A DNA stretch of 49,511 nucleotides from Micractinium sp. NFX-FRZ. Lineage: Eukaryota; Chlorophyta; Trebouxiophyceae; Chlorellales; Chlorellaceae. Shown here piece after piece: positions 9,699 through 21,914 of this stretch. The stretch spans positions 1 to 49,511 of the forward strand of contig JAPTJF010000458.1 of NCBI GenBank assembly GCA_029339195.1. The letters are read 5' to 3'. The stretch's first letter is position 1, and the number at the start of each line of letters is the position of its first letter. The translations under genes were made by a program, and so were the position numbers. The notes under the pieces were generated by a model that ran no database searches, was not told the DNA's origin, and was given only the letters and a program-made list of their open reading frames with translations.

Positions 9699-12600
9699 TC
9701 AGACGCGGGTGGCTGGCTTCACGCCATCGTCAGATGAGTCGTCCAGCTGGAGCGCCTTGGGCGAGTCGTGGGTGTAGGGCGCGCTCTTGCCCCGGTTCCT
9801 GCACGACGGTATGCCGGGGGAGGGCAGCGGGCTGGCGGCGGTGAGCTCACCTCGAGGCAGGAACGCCCCAGCACCGACGCAGAGGAGAGAGAGACCGGCC
9901 GCAGGCGCACGAGGCATGCGCAGCGGGCCGTGCAGGCTGCAGGCACCTGCAGACAGCTGGCACACCTGCCAAGCAGCAGGGTCTGCAGGGGTGCGGCCTT
10001 TCGTGCATGGGAGCGGCCTGGCGGGCATGTGCGTGGCATGCGGGGCTCACTTGAGGATTGAGATGACGTTGAGGGCCTCTGGGAAGGCGAGGATGACGAA
10101 ACCTGTGATGCCGGTCACCACCCACACAATCTTCCAGTGTTCGTGCAGGATGAGGATGGCGCTGGTGGCCACAAGCATGAAGAGCTGCACACGTGGCAGG
10201 GGAGGCGGGGGAGGGGTGATGCAGTGTGCAGCAGAAGCGCTGTTTGCAGCAAGTGGGCGGCAGCAGCAGGCAGGGCAGCACACTGTGGCGTGGTGTGACA
10301 CGGCACACCGCCCTGTGCCCTGCTACCAGTAGTAGCATGTCTGCTGCTCTCCTCAGATGGACAACACCCCAGCTGTCCTCTTAAATCAAAAGCTGCAACT
10401 ACAACGCACCTGCATGGGGCCGCCAAACTGCACAAAGTCCAGGTTCTTGTAGCCACCCGCGCCCAGCACCATCAGGTTGGTCTGCAGTTCATGGCGGAGG
10501 GGGCAGGCAAGGAGGGGCGGGCGTTGAGTGTTGCGTGTGTGCACAGAGGGAAACGTCATGCCAGGTGTGATACTGCACGTCTCCAGGCACGTTGCCGGTG
10601 GCGCCTGGACGCCTGCCGGGGGCAGCACGCCAGGCTGCCGTATAGAACTGCCCCGCCCCGAACAGGCAACCTGCCGAGCGTTGCAGGGGCGGTTGCGTCC
10701 TGCACCGCGGTGGTCTGCAAGCCATGCCCTGCTGAGCTGCCAGTCCCACCCCCGGACGTGGGCTGTCCTGTGCCTTACCTGATAGCCGAAAGAGGAGGCA
10801 AACACGGCCGATGCGCCCAGCATGACGGCGTAGGCAAGAACTGCGGTGACAGGTGGGTATACGGAGGTGTCTTTCAGGCAGGTGAGAGTCATTGCATCCG
10901 CCAAGAAGAGGGAAAGGGAGTGTCGATGTGCTGTGTGTGTGGAAAGTGCAAGAGGTGCCCCCACCCCGCCTCACCACCCCACCCTCCCGCCCAGAGGAGC
11001 TGCACTCACCATAGATGTCAATGTTGTCCTTGACCGCCACCGTGGCAGCAATGGGGAACACGATGGCGGCTGCATTGGGGGGGAAATGATGCAAGCGTTA
11101 CAGAAGGCGGCAGCAATGCAGGCAAGCTGGCAGCAGGTGGCGGATGGGGGGCAGGGGGGAGGCATGTGGCCGGCGGGCAGGCCAGATGTGCCCATTCCCC
11201 TGCCTCATGCACACACCTGCTGCGTTGTTGGCGATCATGAGACTGAGGATCATTGTTGCCGCATAGATGGCTGCAACAGGAGAGAAGGGGGAGCGGCGGG
11301 GGTCAGTCAGGAGCAGGGGAGGGAGGGGGCCAGCAGGCAGCTGCCAGCAGGGCCTGTGTGGCACCGTGGGTCACTGCTGCACAAAGTGCACCTACGTTCT
11401 TCCCCCTGAGGCAGTGGCCGGCCATGACCGACTCCCCTTCGGCACCAATTCGCCGCCATGTCAGCACTGATCCAAGCAACTCACCGACGATGATGAAGCC
11501 CTGGCCGCCTGCCTTGCGACCGATGCTGACAAGCCCGTTGGCAATGGCGGCTGCAAACGGGGCGAGAAGGAGGGCAGGGCAGGGAAGGGCAGGAGATGAG
11601 TGCTAGGTTTGAGGCATGTCTGCCGGCCACAAGGCAGGGGAGGGCATTGCAGGGCAGGTGCGAGGCATTTGTTAAAGGACACCTCAAGCGGTGCAGGGGC
11701 CGTGCAGACAACCCAGTCAGAAGACCCACCTGAGGCGCCCGAGGTCTCCATGCCTGCCGACACGCCCAGCGAGGCGGCAATGACCAGCACAATCTCCCAG
11801 CGGATGGCCCGCCGCGCCTGCTCCACGCTCAGGCAGCCTGCAGGGAGGGGGGAGCGACGGCAGCCAGGCGTTCAGTCTGGTGCGTGTGCCATGTGGGCGG
11901 GCGCTCGCAATCGCCTGCGGGTGCCTGTGCTGCACGGTCAGGCAAGCCAAGGGAGGCTGGGCCAGCCAGGGGGACCCAGGAGTGGCCCGGCGTGAAGCAA
12001 GGAAGTGCCACGTCCGGAGGCAGCCTCAACCTCGCAAAACGTGCCCTGCCTCCCTCGCCTTCCCTTGCTACCTCCCTTCCTCCTCTTGCTCGCTCGCTCA
12101 CCAGTCAGCATCATGATGGCGGCAGCCAGGGCGGCACCGATGACGATGTCCAGTGTCTCGGCCACAAACAGGCCAAAGGCGGTGATGGTGACTCCCACGG
12201 CGATGAAGGTGTGCAGGAACCTGGCATGGGAGGGGCGGGGGAGGGGTGGGTGGAGTGAGGGCGTGGGGATGGGAAGTGGGCGGGGTGGGGCTGGGAGCGC
12301 GGATGAAAGGGACGGGGGAGAGAAGCAGAGCGGGGAGGGAAGGGCGGCACGGCGCCAGGGTTTGGGCACACATTCGTCAGGCAGCACTCTGCCCAACAGG
12401 CAGCCCCAGTCTCAAACCCTGGCCCCGCACCTGGGGGGGTTGCTGTTGTCGATCTCGTTGACCAGGGCAAAGTACGGGGTGTCTGAGTAGCGCTGGCGGA
12501 AGCCGGCGCCGGTGTCCAGCAGCAGGACGTCGCCTGCCTTGAGGGTCACATCACCCGGGTTGGACTACGAGCACAGGACAGAAGGAGTGGGGCACGTGGT

Positions 12601-15600
12601 GGGTGACACGTGGTGGGTGACAGGTGGGACTGGGGGGAAGGCCAGCTCGGATTCCCGGCATACAAGCCAAGCACCCCAGAGCCAAGCGCGCGCTCTCCCC
12701 GGGCAGCACCCCACCCCCCCTGCTTCAGGCTCCCGGCTCCTGCTCAGAGAGGCCCTCCTAAGGCTCTCCCCCCTTTTCAATTCCATAAGCCCATCCTCTC
12801 CCCAGGCCTACCCACCTGGATGCGCTCCCCCTGGCGTGAGATGGCCACCACCACACCGTTGAAGTGGTCCCGGAACTGCAGCTCGCGCACGGTCTTGCCC
12901 ACCAGGGGAGAGGAGCCGGCAACAACCACCTGCAAAGGGGGACGAAATGACGAAATGGGGTCGTGCGGTGCGCCAATGTGGGGCGGGGCAGGGGGTGCCG
13001 GTGGGAAGGGGAGGGTGGTCTGGGTTCTTCCTGGACAACCATGCTCACCAGGGGGTCGAGGCAGCACGTCCTCTCCATGCAGCCCCTCTCCCAATGCACA
13101 CAGCCAGCCAGCACGACCACGTGTCAACTGCGATGGCGCATGGGCGAGTGTTTTCGATTAACAACGCCCTGCAATTCTAAAGTTCCACGAACCCGGCTTT
13201 CTTTTTAGAAAAAAAAACACGTGAGCCCACCTGCACCAGGCGGCGGTCGATGTAGCGCGTCTTCTCCAGCTTGGAGGCCTTGTCGTCCACCAGCGGCTTG
13301 AGGCCGGGGGTGTTGCGGATGAAGCGCACGGAGTTGACGTCGGCTGCGGGGGGAGGGCGGGGCGGGCGGGGCGGGGGGGGGGGGCAAAGGTTGGGGGTGG
13401 GGGAGGTAAGTGTGAAAGAAGCACTGCCGACCTAACCGCTGCACCCTCGAGGGTCGACTCCCGGCGCGCACTTTCACACGCCTTCACAGCATGGCACATC
13501 CATCCCTTGCCGTGGCCTGCACTTGGGCACCAAGTGCAGCGCCCTGCCTTTGCAGTCCAACCCTCCTGCCCCCAACCCCGCCCCTCGCCTGCCCAGCTAA
13601 CCCACCTGCAAACCACAGCACGTCTCCCTCCGCCAGCACGACATCCTTGGAGACGGAGGGCAGAGGCCTGCCGTCACGGTCCAGGGAGTGCAGCAGTGCC
13701 CCAGGCATCTGCAGCAGGCCGGCACTGCCCAGGGTCTTGCCTGCGGAACAGGGGCGTGTGGGGGAGGGAGCGGCGGTCAGCAGCGGGGGAGAACAGGGCA
13801 GGGCCGCCCTGCGGCAGGCAGGCCGGGCAGGCGGGCAGGCGGGCGGGCAGGCCGGGGAGGGCACCAGACACCCCTCCCTCTGTCGCCTCACCTGCCAGCA
13901 TCACCTTGCCTCCCCGCCCGCTGACCATCATGGGCAGCAGGAACTCGTGGCCCTTCACAGTGGAGGCCTTGCCCACGTGGCTGCAGGCAGGGCGGAGACG
14001 AGAGTGGGGTGGGGGGTGGGGAGGAGTGCTCGGGGAGATGGGCGGGCATGCGCACAGCGGCCGGCTTGAAGCACTGCCGCTCACTGTGGGAACGGCCAGG
14101 TCCTACCCCCATCCTATGTTTATCCTAGGACCCATAGGATCATCCTACCTGTTCCTACCTGTTCCTACCCTGTCCTACCTGTTGCTACCAGCTAGGACCT
14201 GCTAGGAACAGGGGGTCCTGCTGGCCCTCTCTCTCCCGCCGCACCCCTTCCCCCTGCCCTCTACCCCACCACCCTCTCTGCAATGACTCACCGCTGCTGG
14301 ACACAGCTGCACTGGCTTTGGCTGCTGCAATCCTCGCCCATCGCCGTACGGTACCGGTGCGCATGCGCTGCCCAGATGAGCACCCCAGATGCCCTGCCCT
14401 TCCCACCCCTGCCCTTGAGGTGTGCTGGGCCTGCTGCCATGACACCAGGCCGCAGTTAGCAGGCCTGACTATGCATGCCACCACTTCCCACGCAGCCCCC
14501 CCCAACACCACACCCCACACCTACCCAAAGAGGTGGCACCTCCCCCCCGCCTATCCCCACCTGAAGTTTGCCTGAGCCCCCTGGCTGGTCCAGAAGTCGT
14601 TGCCCGCCACCAGCAGCACGACGTCGCCAGCCTGCAGGCAGGCAAGGTGCCCAGATGGGCAGGCAGGCAGGCAGGGCAGTGAGCAGCAATGTGGCACGGT
14701 GGCAGCTCTGGCTGGGGGCAGCACATGCCGAATACTGCACTCCCCCGGATGAGTTGTCCCTGCCACAGCCCACCAGGCCTGTCCCTGCTGAAACACCCCT
14801 CGCCCTCCCACCCACCTCGAGCGTCTCATCTCCCAGCTGGCCCCCGGACCAGCGAATGTTGCGGTCGTTCCGCTTGATGGCCAGCAGGCCGGCGTTGAAC
14901 TGGGAGGCAAAGGCAGCGGCGCGCACGGTCTGGCCCACAATGGGGGCGTCTGCAGGGGACGGGGAGAGGGGGAGGTCCCGCGGTCTTCCTCAGCCAAAGA
15001 ACTGGCTGAGGAGCCAGCAAGGCATGCAGCACGACAGGAAGAAGGCACTGAGTGCCCACTGCTCCTCATCACCGCCCACCCCCGGCCCTCAGCTCGTAAG
15101 GTGCCAACCAGGCAGGCATTGTTGAAGGAGGACACATCTCCCAGTACTGGTTTCTCACCCTTCTTCACGACGGCTTGCACAAGGTCGGGGCTGGAGTCAG
15201 AGGAGACATCCAGGGCGCGGGTGGAGTTGGCTGGCACGCGGATGCCTGCAGAACAATGGGGAAGGGCGCAGGTGTGCGGGGCGGAGGCAGATCGAGACCT
15301 TCAACTCAATACAGGCAGTGGTAACTGCCGGGATACCACCCCTCACCGCCACATTGCAGCCATTCCTGAGCCTCCCCACTGGGCACTCACCGTCCTTGGT
15401 GTTGAAGGCGGTGGCGATGGCCGGGTCCTGCACCTCCTCCAGAGACGAGTCAAAGGGCAGCAGCCCGTGGGAGGCAGACACCTCGGCCACGCGGTCGAGC
15501 AGGCCAGAGAAGAAGAGCACGTCGCCCTCTGCGGGTGGGTGGAGAGAGGGAAGGGTGTGCAGTGATGTCAGAGAGGTCAAGCAGGCTGAAAGAAGAGTGT

Positions 15601-18600
15601 AGGACGTGAGGTGTTGACGGGTCAAGGGGTCGAGCTGGGATGCGGGCTGGGGTGTGGGGCAGGGTGCTGCGGCTTCCCGTCCCTGCACCACCAGCCACCC
15701 TTACGGCCCTACCCCCTCACGCCCCTCCCCCTGCCTCTGCCCCGCCCCCTCACCTGCCAGAAGGAACTCGTCACGCACAGCGTGGTGCACCTGGCCGTGG
15801 CGCCTGCATGGGTAGAGGTGCATCGGGCGCAGGGTAAGGCTGGCTTTGTGGCGGGAGATGGGGGGCACGCACTGTGCGGCACAGCCACATGGCTCTCCCG
15901 GAGCGGTTTCAAAGGAAATAACGGCTGGCCTCAGTACAGGATTCACCTGCCATTTGATGCAGCCGCAGCCCTCCCCCACATTCCCTGAAGGCGTCCTGGC
16001 AGCCGCTGCAACCTCAGCGCCCACTCACTTGATGGAGATGAGGGTGAGGCCATCGGTCTCCTGCAGCCCCGCCTCTGCCACCGTCTGCCCGATGACTGGG
16101 GAGCCGGCGGGGACCAGCAGGCCGACAAAGAAGTCACCGGAGGCGTCCTCCTCCTGTCCGTCTGCAGGCATAGGGCATGCATTCACGTGGGGGTGATCAG
16201 CGGGCAGGCAAAGCAGGCAGTGTGGAGAAGCAGTGACAGCATGTTGCAAGCGGAAGGGAGTGGGGCGAAAAGGGTTGGGGTCACGGTGGGAAAGTGCTGT
16301 GGGTACTGGCTGGCCCTGCCATTCAAAAGAAGAAGATTACACCCCAAGGACGTGGAGTTGAGGAAGCCAACAGGATTTAAGCCAAAGGCACCAGTCAGCT
16401 ACCAGGCCCTGCTCTTCAAATTGTGTGGGAAATGTTTCCATACAACGTGGCCGCCGCCCGCGTGTGCCAGCTCATCTTGCATCATGCTGAGCCCACACCC
16501 AGCTTGCACCAATGTCAAGCTTATATTAGTTCTACCCTCAGCTTACCGGGCAGCTCCCCCTTGTTGCGCAGGCGTTGCAACAGCTTCTTGGCTCCCTTGA
16601 TGCCCGCGCCACGTGGCAGCAGGAAGGGCGCTGCCAGGAGCATGTAGATGGCAGACCACACAGCCGTGGGGAGGCCGTAAGGTGTCAGGTCGAACAGGGA
16701 GATGGCCGTGGCGCCTGCAAGCGGTGCAGGGGGAGGCGGTTGGGTGGGTGGGTGGGTGGGTGGGTGGGTGGGGCAAGAGGGATGGCGGAGCGTGCGCAGA
16801 TGTCCGGCCCTCAGCGCGCCCCGAGGCGGGCAGGCGGGGAGGGAAGGTATGGGCAGGCAGATGCGACGCAGCACAGCACAGCACAGTGCAGTGCAGTGCA
16901 GCGCAGCACAGCACCGCACAGGGCACAACCACAGCACCGTGCACCGCACCTGGGATGTAGTAAGGGGAGTCCTCGTTGAGCACGCGGGTGTTAAACTGGC
17001 CTGTCACCACCAGGCTGCGCGAGCGGGGGTGATGCCAATAGAGCAAGAGAAGGTTAGCAAAGTTTGAACCAAAGGGACGCTGCCAAGCTGGCTGCCCTCA
17101 ATGCCCATTGTGCCCCGGCTGAGGGGCGGGAGCATGCCGTGGGGAAGGAGGAGGCCGGCAGTGGGCACACCGGCACACCAGGCAGCGCTGACCGGGGCGC
17201 TGGCCCCTGCAGAACCGCCCCGGCGGCAGGGCGGGGGTTGGGGGCGATGCCCTGGTCAGCCAGAGGGGCACAGCGCTGCTAGCACACTCACTTGGTGGAG
17301 GTTCCGATGATCGTGTTGGTGCCTCCCAGCAGGGCGGAGAAGGAGAGGGGGATGAGCAGCTGCTTGAGCTCGATCTTCGACTTGGTGGCCCAGGTGAGCA
17401 CGATGGGCAGCAGGATGCAGACGACAGGGGTGTTGTTGACGAAGGAGGAGAAGGCCATGGTGGCGACCATCATGCGCACCAGTGCGACAGAGTTGTTGCG
17501 CGGCGTGCCCAGCACCTGCGGGGGTGGGGCGGGTGGGCGGGCGGGCAGGCAGTTTGGGCATGAGGAGGGCATGCATGGGTCCCCATGCCCGCTCAGCTTC
17601 CCTGCCGACTGCTGGCACGTGCTGGGCAGGGGCGGAACGCCTTGTCAGGCAGGAGTGCAGGAGGGGGGACGGCCAGTCGAGTGGGCGGGCAGGATTGCAG
17701 GGTTGGCGGGCAGAAGGGCTGGCGGCCAGGCAGGCCGGCAGGCAGCGGCACCAAGCCCCACCTTCCTATCACCCACCCACCTTTGTGACCAGCCAGTCCA
17801 TGCCTCCTGTCGATGTTATGCCCTGGGCGACCACAAACATGACTGCAGAGGGAGGGCGGTGACACCAAGTGAGGATGGGGTGTGAGACTGGTGGCAGGAC
17901 GGCATTGCCTGGGGGGAGGGGGTCTGGCGGCGGGCTGTCCTGGCAGGGGGACAGGGCAGCCGGGCAGCAGCACACCCAGCGATGTATGCAGGAGACACAC
18001 AGCACTGCACACGACCGTGGTAGCACGATTGGGAGCCAGGGTCTCAAAGCGCACCCGTCACGGTGATCAGCCCGGTGCTTGAGAAGCCTGAGAGCGCGAC
18101 CTTGAGGGGCATGACCTCAAATGCGGCCTGCAGGCGGGCGGGGGGGTGGCAGGGTGGCAGGGTGGGCAGGCATGGTGAGCTGGGGGGTGGGCAGGAGCAG
18201 GAGGAGCATGGATTAAGTGACATCTGATAGCCCTCCCAGGCCTCTGCCGCCCAACAACGTGTTGGTTGTAGTGCAAAGCATTTGCCATGACGCACAGCAT
18301 CAGTCATGCCAGCATGCACAGCGTGGGCACACGCATGCATGCATGCACATGCATGTGGGTGCAGTGTGGACATGCATGGGCGGCGTGGCCCCCTGCCGAC
18401 CTGCACAGCCCCACCCTCCCTGCAAAACCACTTGCCATGATGGCCAGCATGCCCAGCATGATGAAGTCGGGTCCCGTGACCTCCAAAAGCATGCAGACCT
18501 GCAGGAGAAGAGGCAGGGAGGGTGGCCGGGTGAGGGGGTGGAGATGAGGGACCGGTTCACTGCTGGCAGCGGTGCTGTGCGCACAGGGTGGAGGGTGCTC

Positions 18601-19159
18601 AGTGCCACGCTCCGCACATGTGGATCTGCTCCTGGCATGCTGCAAATCGGGCAGGCAGGCAGGGCCACGTGTGCAGGCAGGCAGGTGGGTAACCGGGCAG
18701 GCAGGTGGGCAGGCGGGCTCACAGCAGACAGACACACACGCCGGGGCACCCCCAGCAGCAAGGCCTGGCGTGCACTTACGAATCCGACGCCCACGATGGC
18801 CAGGGTCACCCAGCCTTTCCATTCGAGCGTTCCGAATGTTACCTGCGTGTGTGGCATGAGGAGGTGGGGAGGGAGGGGATGGGGCAGGTGAGATGGGAGG
18901 GCCGCCGTTGGTGGTACCAGAGTGGGAGCAGATGTGGGGCGCGCACAGCAAGGTCTGTCCCCAGCGCGTGTCAGGTGCCAACGTGGTTGCAGTGGGCTCT
19001 GTCAGGCAGCCAGAGGCGGGTGGCAGGGGCAGCTGCAGGAGCCACCCACGCATGCCGGGCACAGAGCGGCGCTCGACGCTGGCGCTTGAACTGAATGGTA
19101 GGTTCATGCAGCGCCTCCCTTCCTGGCTGCCTCACGTCGAGATCGATCTTGTCAGACAT
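9699..19159 (-). CDS. SLC13/DASS sodium/sulfate transporter with four RCK_C domains (SLT/SAC1-like)
   Basis: Predicted plasma-membrane Na+/sulfate cotransporter of the algal SLT/SAC1 kind. The 28-exon chain closes in phase at 904 aa, near the length I recall for algal SLT proteins. Exon 1 is 19159-19136 (8 codons); exon 6 is 17515-17292; exon 28 is 9798-9699. The N-half (1-247) holds transmembrane helices and the signatures SSFVNNTPVVCILLPIV and IIGTSTNLVVTG. Four RCK_C (TrkA_C)-like domains follow at about 253-350, 354-450, 452-525 and 527-640, each with the pattern G-x-T-(V/L) ... GD-V-L. The C-half (650-893) carries NNAAAAIVFPIA and FGYQTNLMVLGAGGYKNLDF, the repeat of the N-half signatures, then a short polar tail. 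Intron 3 (18435 down to 18128) uses a GC donor, since the only nearby GT breaks the frame. Sulfate as substrate is inferred from the family; the sequence does not prove it. Confidence 0.95.
14100..14220. repeat. Degenerate CCTACCTGTT minisatellite in a transporter intron
   Basis: Irregular units of TCCTACCTGTTCC and related CCTAGGA/CCTAT words lie in intron 14 of the transporter gene. On the transcribed strand they read as repeated AACAGGTAGGA, an almost ideal 5' splice site (CAG then GTAGG), repeated about four times in the middle of the intron. CCTAGG palindromes sit near both ends. Confidence 0.75.
16739..16774 (+). repeat. (TGGG)n run, potential G-quadruplex
   Basis: Seven or more TGGG units in a row just upstream (in transcript sense) of the exon 8 acceptor of the transporter gene. 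The G-rich strand is the template strand, so the pre-mRNA carries CCCA repeats that act as a pyrimidine-rich tract. Confidence 0.85.
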
Positions 19160-20443
19160 CTTGTCGCAGGTGGCTTGAAAAGCTCAGACACGACAGGGGC
19201 TAAGCAGAGGGGGCGGCACGTGCGGTGCACTAGTGCTGAGGGCAGGGGTTGCTGGGCGGCCCCAGGTGCTTGCGCGAGGGTCGCAGCGGCGCGCGGTGTC
19301 CTTGCGCAGCCTTAAATGAAGAGGAGAAGATAAATGCGCGAGATGAGGGCCGCAGGCAGCGCTTATGTGCCGCACGCTGCGCTCAACTGCTCGAACACCG
19401 ACCAGTGCGGGCAGGCAGTTTGCACGCATATGCTGCACTCCGCAGATGTGATGCTTGGCATCCATCTGGTGCAAGGGCGCCATAAGGACGGGTCGGCGAG
19501 CTTGTTGCGTGGCAGGCAGCACCGCCTACCTGCTGCCGCCGGTGCAAGGCAGCGGGCGGCACGTGCCCCGGTGCACCGCTGTGGCAGCCTGCCTTGCAGG
19601 ACCCAGAAACCTCGCACACATCTGATGAAACGCAACTGGGATTAATGCCGCGTTTTGGGCTTCTCACTTTACTACCCGAGTGCTGCATCATTCCTCCAGG
19701 TCCGCCTAGCTCGCAGCTCCCCCCGGGTCGGCGCTGCCGCCTCCAAACCCGACCCCGCCAACATCCCTCCCTGCCTCCCCACCTCCCGTGCTTTCATTCG
19801 CTCATCATTGCACCCACATGGTATTTTGGCTGCGCCACGGCTGGGTGCGCTAACCGGAGGCCGGCATGTGCCTCATGCTGGGGTGGGGCGGGCCCCTACC
19901 AGCTGGGAAGCCTTCCGAGGTGCTGGCTTCCGGCGGGGGCTGCCGCTGTGAAGGCTGGCACGTTGGGCGTGCGGCATGTGGCAGCGCGGCAATTTCAACA
20001 GAGGCATGAATTTCAGAAGACACGCCAATAGCATCTGAGAGGGAGCCTGCTTACAGTGGTGGCGCCCCTGCCAGGCGGCAGTGCCGCTGCGGTAGCTGCC
20101 GGCAGCCGCTCATTCATGCTGCACGTGCCAGCCCACTTTGCCAACCAATCATGCATGCATCTGCACAAGGGATGAAGCTATTGGGAGCACGTTTGCATGC
20201 AACTGCGGGGTGCGCATGCATGCGCTGGCTGGCAAAGGCGCAACCTGGGCCAGGCGCAACGTGCGCCAGGCGGACGCGGCGCCGTCAGCACATGATAGAC
20301 CCAGTGGCGGAGGCATGCGAGAAGCGTGCGCGCATTCAGCCAGCGTCATTCCGCTCCATCTTACTCCGCAAAGCTAAAGTGCGGCTGCGTTTCAAAGGCA
20401 GGCGCTGGCGACACTCTTTCAGAGCGGGCCGAAACAAGGCAAA
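19160..20443. other. Intergenic, divergent promoters of transporter and small plastid protein
   Basis: 1284 bp between two divergent start codons. Several short ORFs occur but none has coding character or a workable exon chain. Repeated GCATGC/TGCATGCA palindromic words occur at about 20150-20222. Sulfur-response elements could lie here if the transporter is regulated like its algal relatives, but I cannot identify one. Confidence 0.55.
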
Positions 20444-21149
20444 ATGGCGGGAGCCTCAAGCCTGAGCTGCAAGGCCGCCACTGCCTCCCTGACCTCCAAT
20501 AGGGTCCCCAGGCGCGTGGGAAGCGGCCGGAGACCGACAATGCGCGTGGCGTGTGCGGCCGGCAGCGCACCAGACGCAAGCAACAGGTGAGACGGCGGAG
20601 CGGCTGTCGCATGCTTCTCTGCTGCTCGTGTGGGTTGCGGAACCCAGTGTGGCCAGCGGGGATGCCGGGAACCGCCGCCCCGCCTGTCAACTGGGCTGGT
20701 GCCTCCTGGCCACTAGTGCGTGGCGCCGGCGCCTTCGGCACCGCACCAACTCGCCCCATCCATCCCTGCCCCTGGGCCTGGCCCACCCTGCAGCCTCCCT
20801 GACAACCTCTGCTTCTCCGCCGCTGACGCCGCCTTCCTGCGCGCCATGGCGCTGCGCCCCCAGCTGCCATCGCACAACATCGGGTGGGTGGCACGGCAGG
20901 GCGCCCAGCACCTGGGGGGAGGACGGCTCCTGACGCCGCTGTTGTCAGCCAGGGGGCGCGCCCGCTGCCATGCACTTCCAGCGCACCCCATCGCATGCCC
21001 ACTTATCACTTACCACATCGGCATGCAGGTGGGACGATTACGTGGGGGACCACTCTGTGCAGCTGGACAGCTGGCATGCAGAGGCCTGGCAGGTGTGGGG
21101 CCAAGCGGCAGCGACGGCCGACCCGCCCGCTGCCCAGCCGGAGGAGTGA
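20444..21149 (+). CDS. Small plastid-targeted protein of unknown function
   Basis: Three exons, 20444-20586, 20794-20883 and 21029-21149, give 117 aa; all junctions are GT-AG and in phase. The N-terminus begins MAGASSLSCKAATASLTSNR, is rich in Ser/Ala/Thr/Arg with no acids, and reaches MRVACAA at about residues 33-39, a typical chloroplast transit peptide and cleavage region. The presumed mature part is about 80 residues with an acidic, aromatic core: DNLCFSAADAAFLRAM, then LPSHNIGWDDYVGDHSVQL and DSWHAEAWQVW, ending in an Ala/Pro/Glu tail. I do not recognise the family. The one Cys in the mature core (DNLC) and the Trp/His pattern could suit a small partner or assembly protein, but that is a guess. 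A TGTAA lies 426 bp downstream. Confidence 0.7.
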
Positions 21150-21914
21150 GCTTGCCAGCCAGCCAGCCACGAGCCCAGGGCCAGCCCGCCTACTGTACAC
21201 TAGTCCCTGCCAGGGAACCTGCTGCCTTCAAGCACAGCACAGGTGCCATTTGAGCCATCCTGTTGTTCGCACATCGCAGCACAGTTTTTCTTCTTCCGCA
21301 CGTGCCCTCTAGCATTTCGTGATTACCACTGCCTTGCTTCCATGGCCCATCCTCTTTCAGTAGGCAGCATGCTATCCATTCCCCATTCCATGGACTGTCC
21401 TTTCATCCCCTGCCACCCCATTTCATCAGCCCCCTGCCCGCCCAGCTTGGCCCAGCACACACGCATATACAGTGCACCAAGCCCCCCTTCCCCCCATCCA
21501 AGCCGCTGCCATCGACCCTCCGCCTCACTGCCGGTTGCATTCACAGCTCTTGAGAAACTGTAGCATTAGACTGGTGTAAAGAAGATGTTGAAATGCAAGT
21601 CATTCGTTGCCTCTCAGTGTGCATAGCCAGGAAGCCACGCCAAGGCGGGGGGCGGGCCGGGCGAGACAGTTGAGAAACGGCAAGCCTGCCGGCAGCCAAG
21701 TGGCCGCCACAGCCAGCGGGGTATTCACACCGCCGGCCGCTGTCACCGCCGCCAGCGGGCACCCGGATCAGCTTGCTGGCTGCTGAGCTTGCCCAGCTCA
21801 GCTGGCCACGCTCACCGCCAGCTCAGCAGCCAGCTGGCAACAGCTCATCAATTGCTGGCACAGCCTTGCTGGTCCCGCCCAGAGCCGCCAGCTGGCGCCA
21901 GCTCAGCAGGCTCC
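21150..21914. other. Convergent intergenic region
   Basis: Lies between the 3' ends of the small plastid protein gene and the ORP gene. Holds presumed 3' UTRs. Around 21760-21920 there are repeated AGCTGGC/CAGCTCAGC words (short direct and inverted repeats). No gene seen. Confidence 0.6.
21575..21579 (+). terminator. Candidate poly(A) signal TGTAA
   Basis: On the strand of the small plastid protein gene, 426 bp after its stop and before the convergent ORP stop. The distance is long for an algal 3' UTR but acceptable. Confidence 0.4.

Noticed and set aside
20140..20230. GCATGC-rich palindromic words as a mobile-element end
   Set aside because: They are scattered short words without target-site duplication or an open reading frame for a transposase. 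No transposon, viral or CRISPR sequence was found in the window.
20540..20586. ATG at 20540 as the start of the small plastid protein
   Set aside because: The upstream in-frame ATG at 20444 adds a typical transit peptide; the later Met lies at the expected cleavage region.
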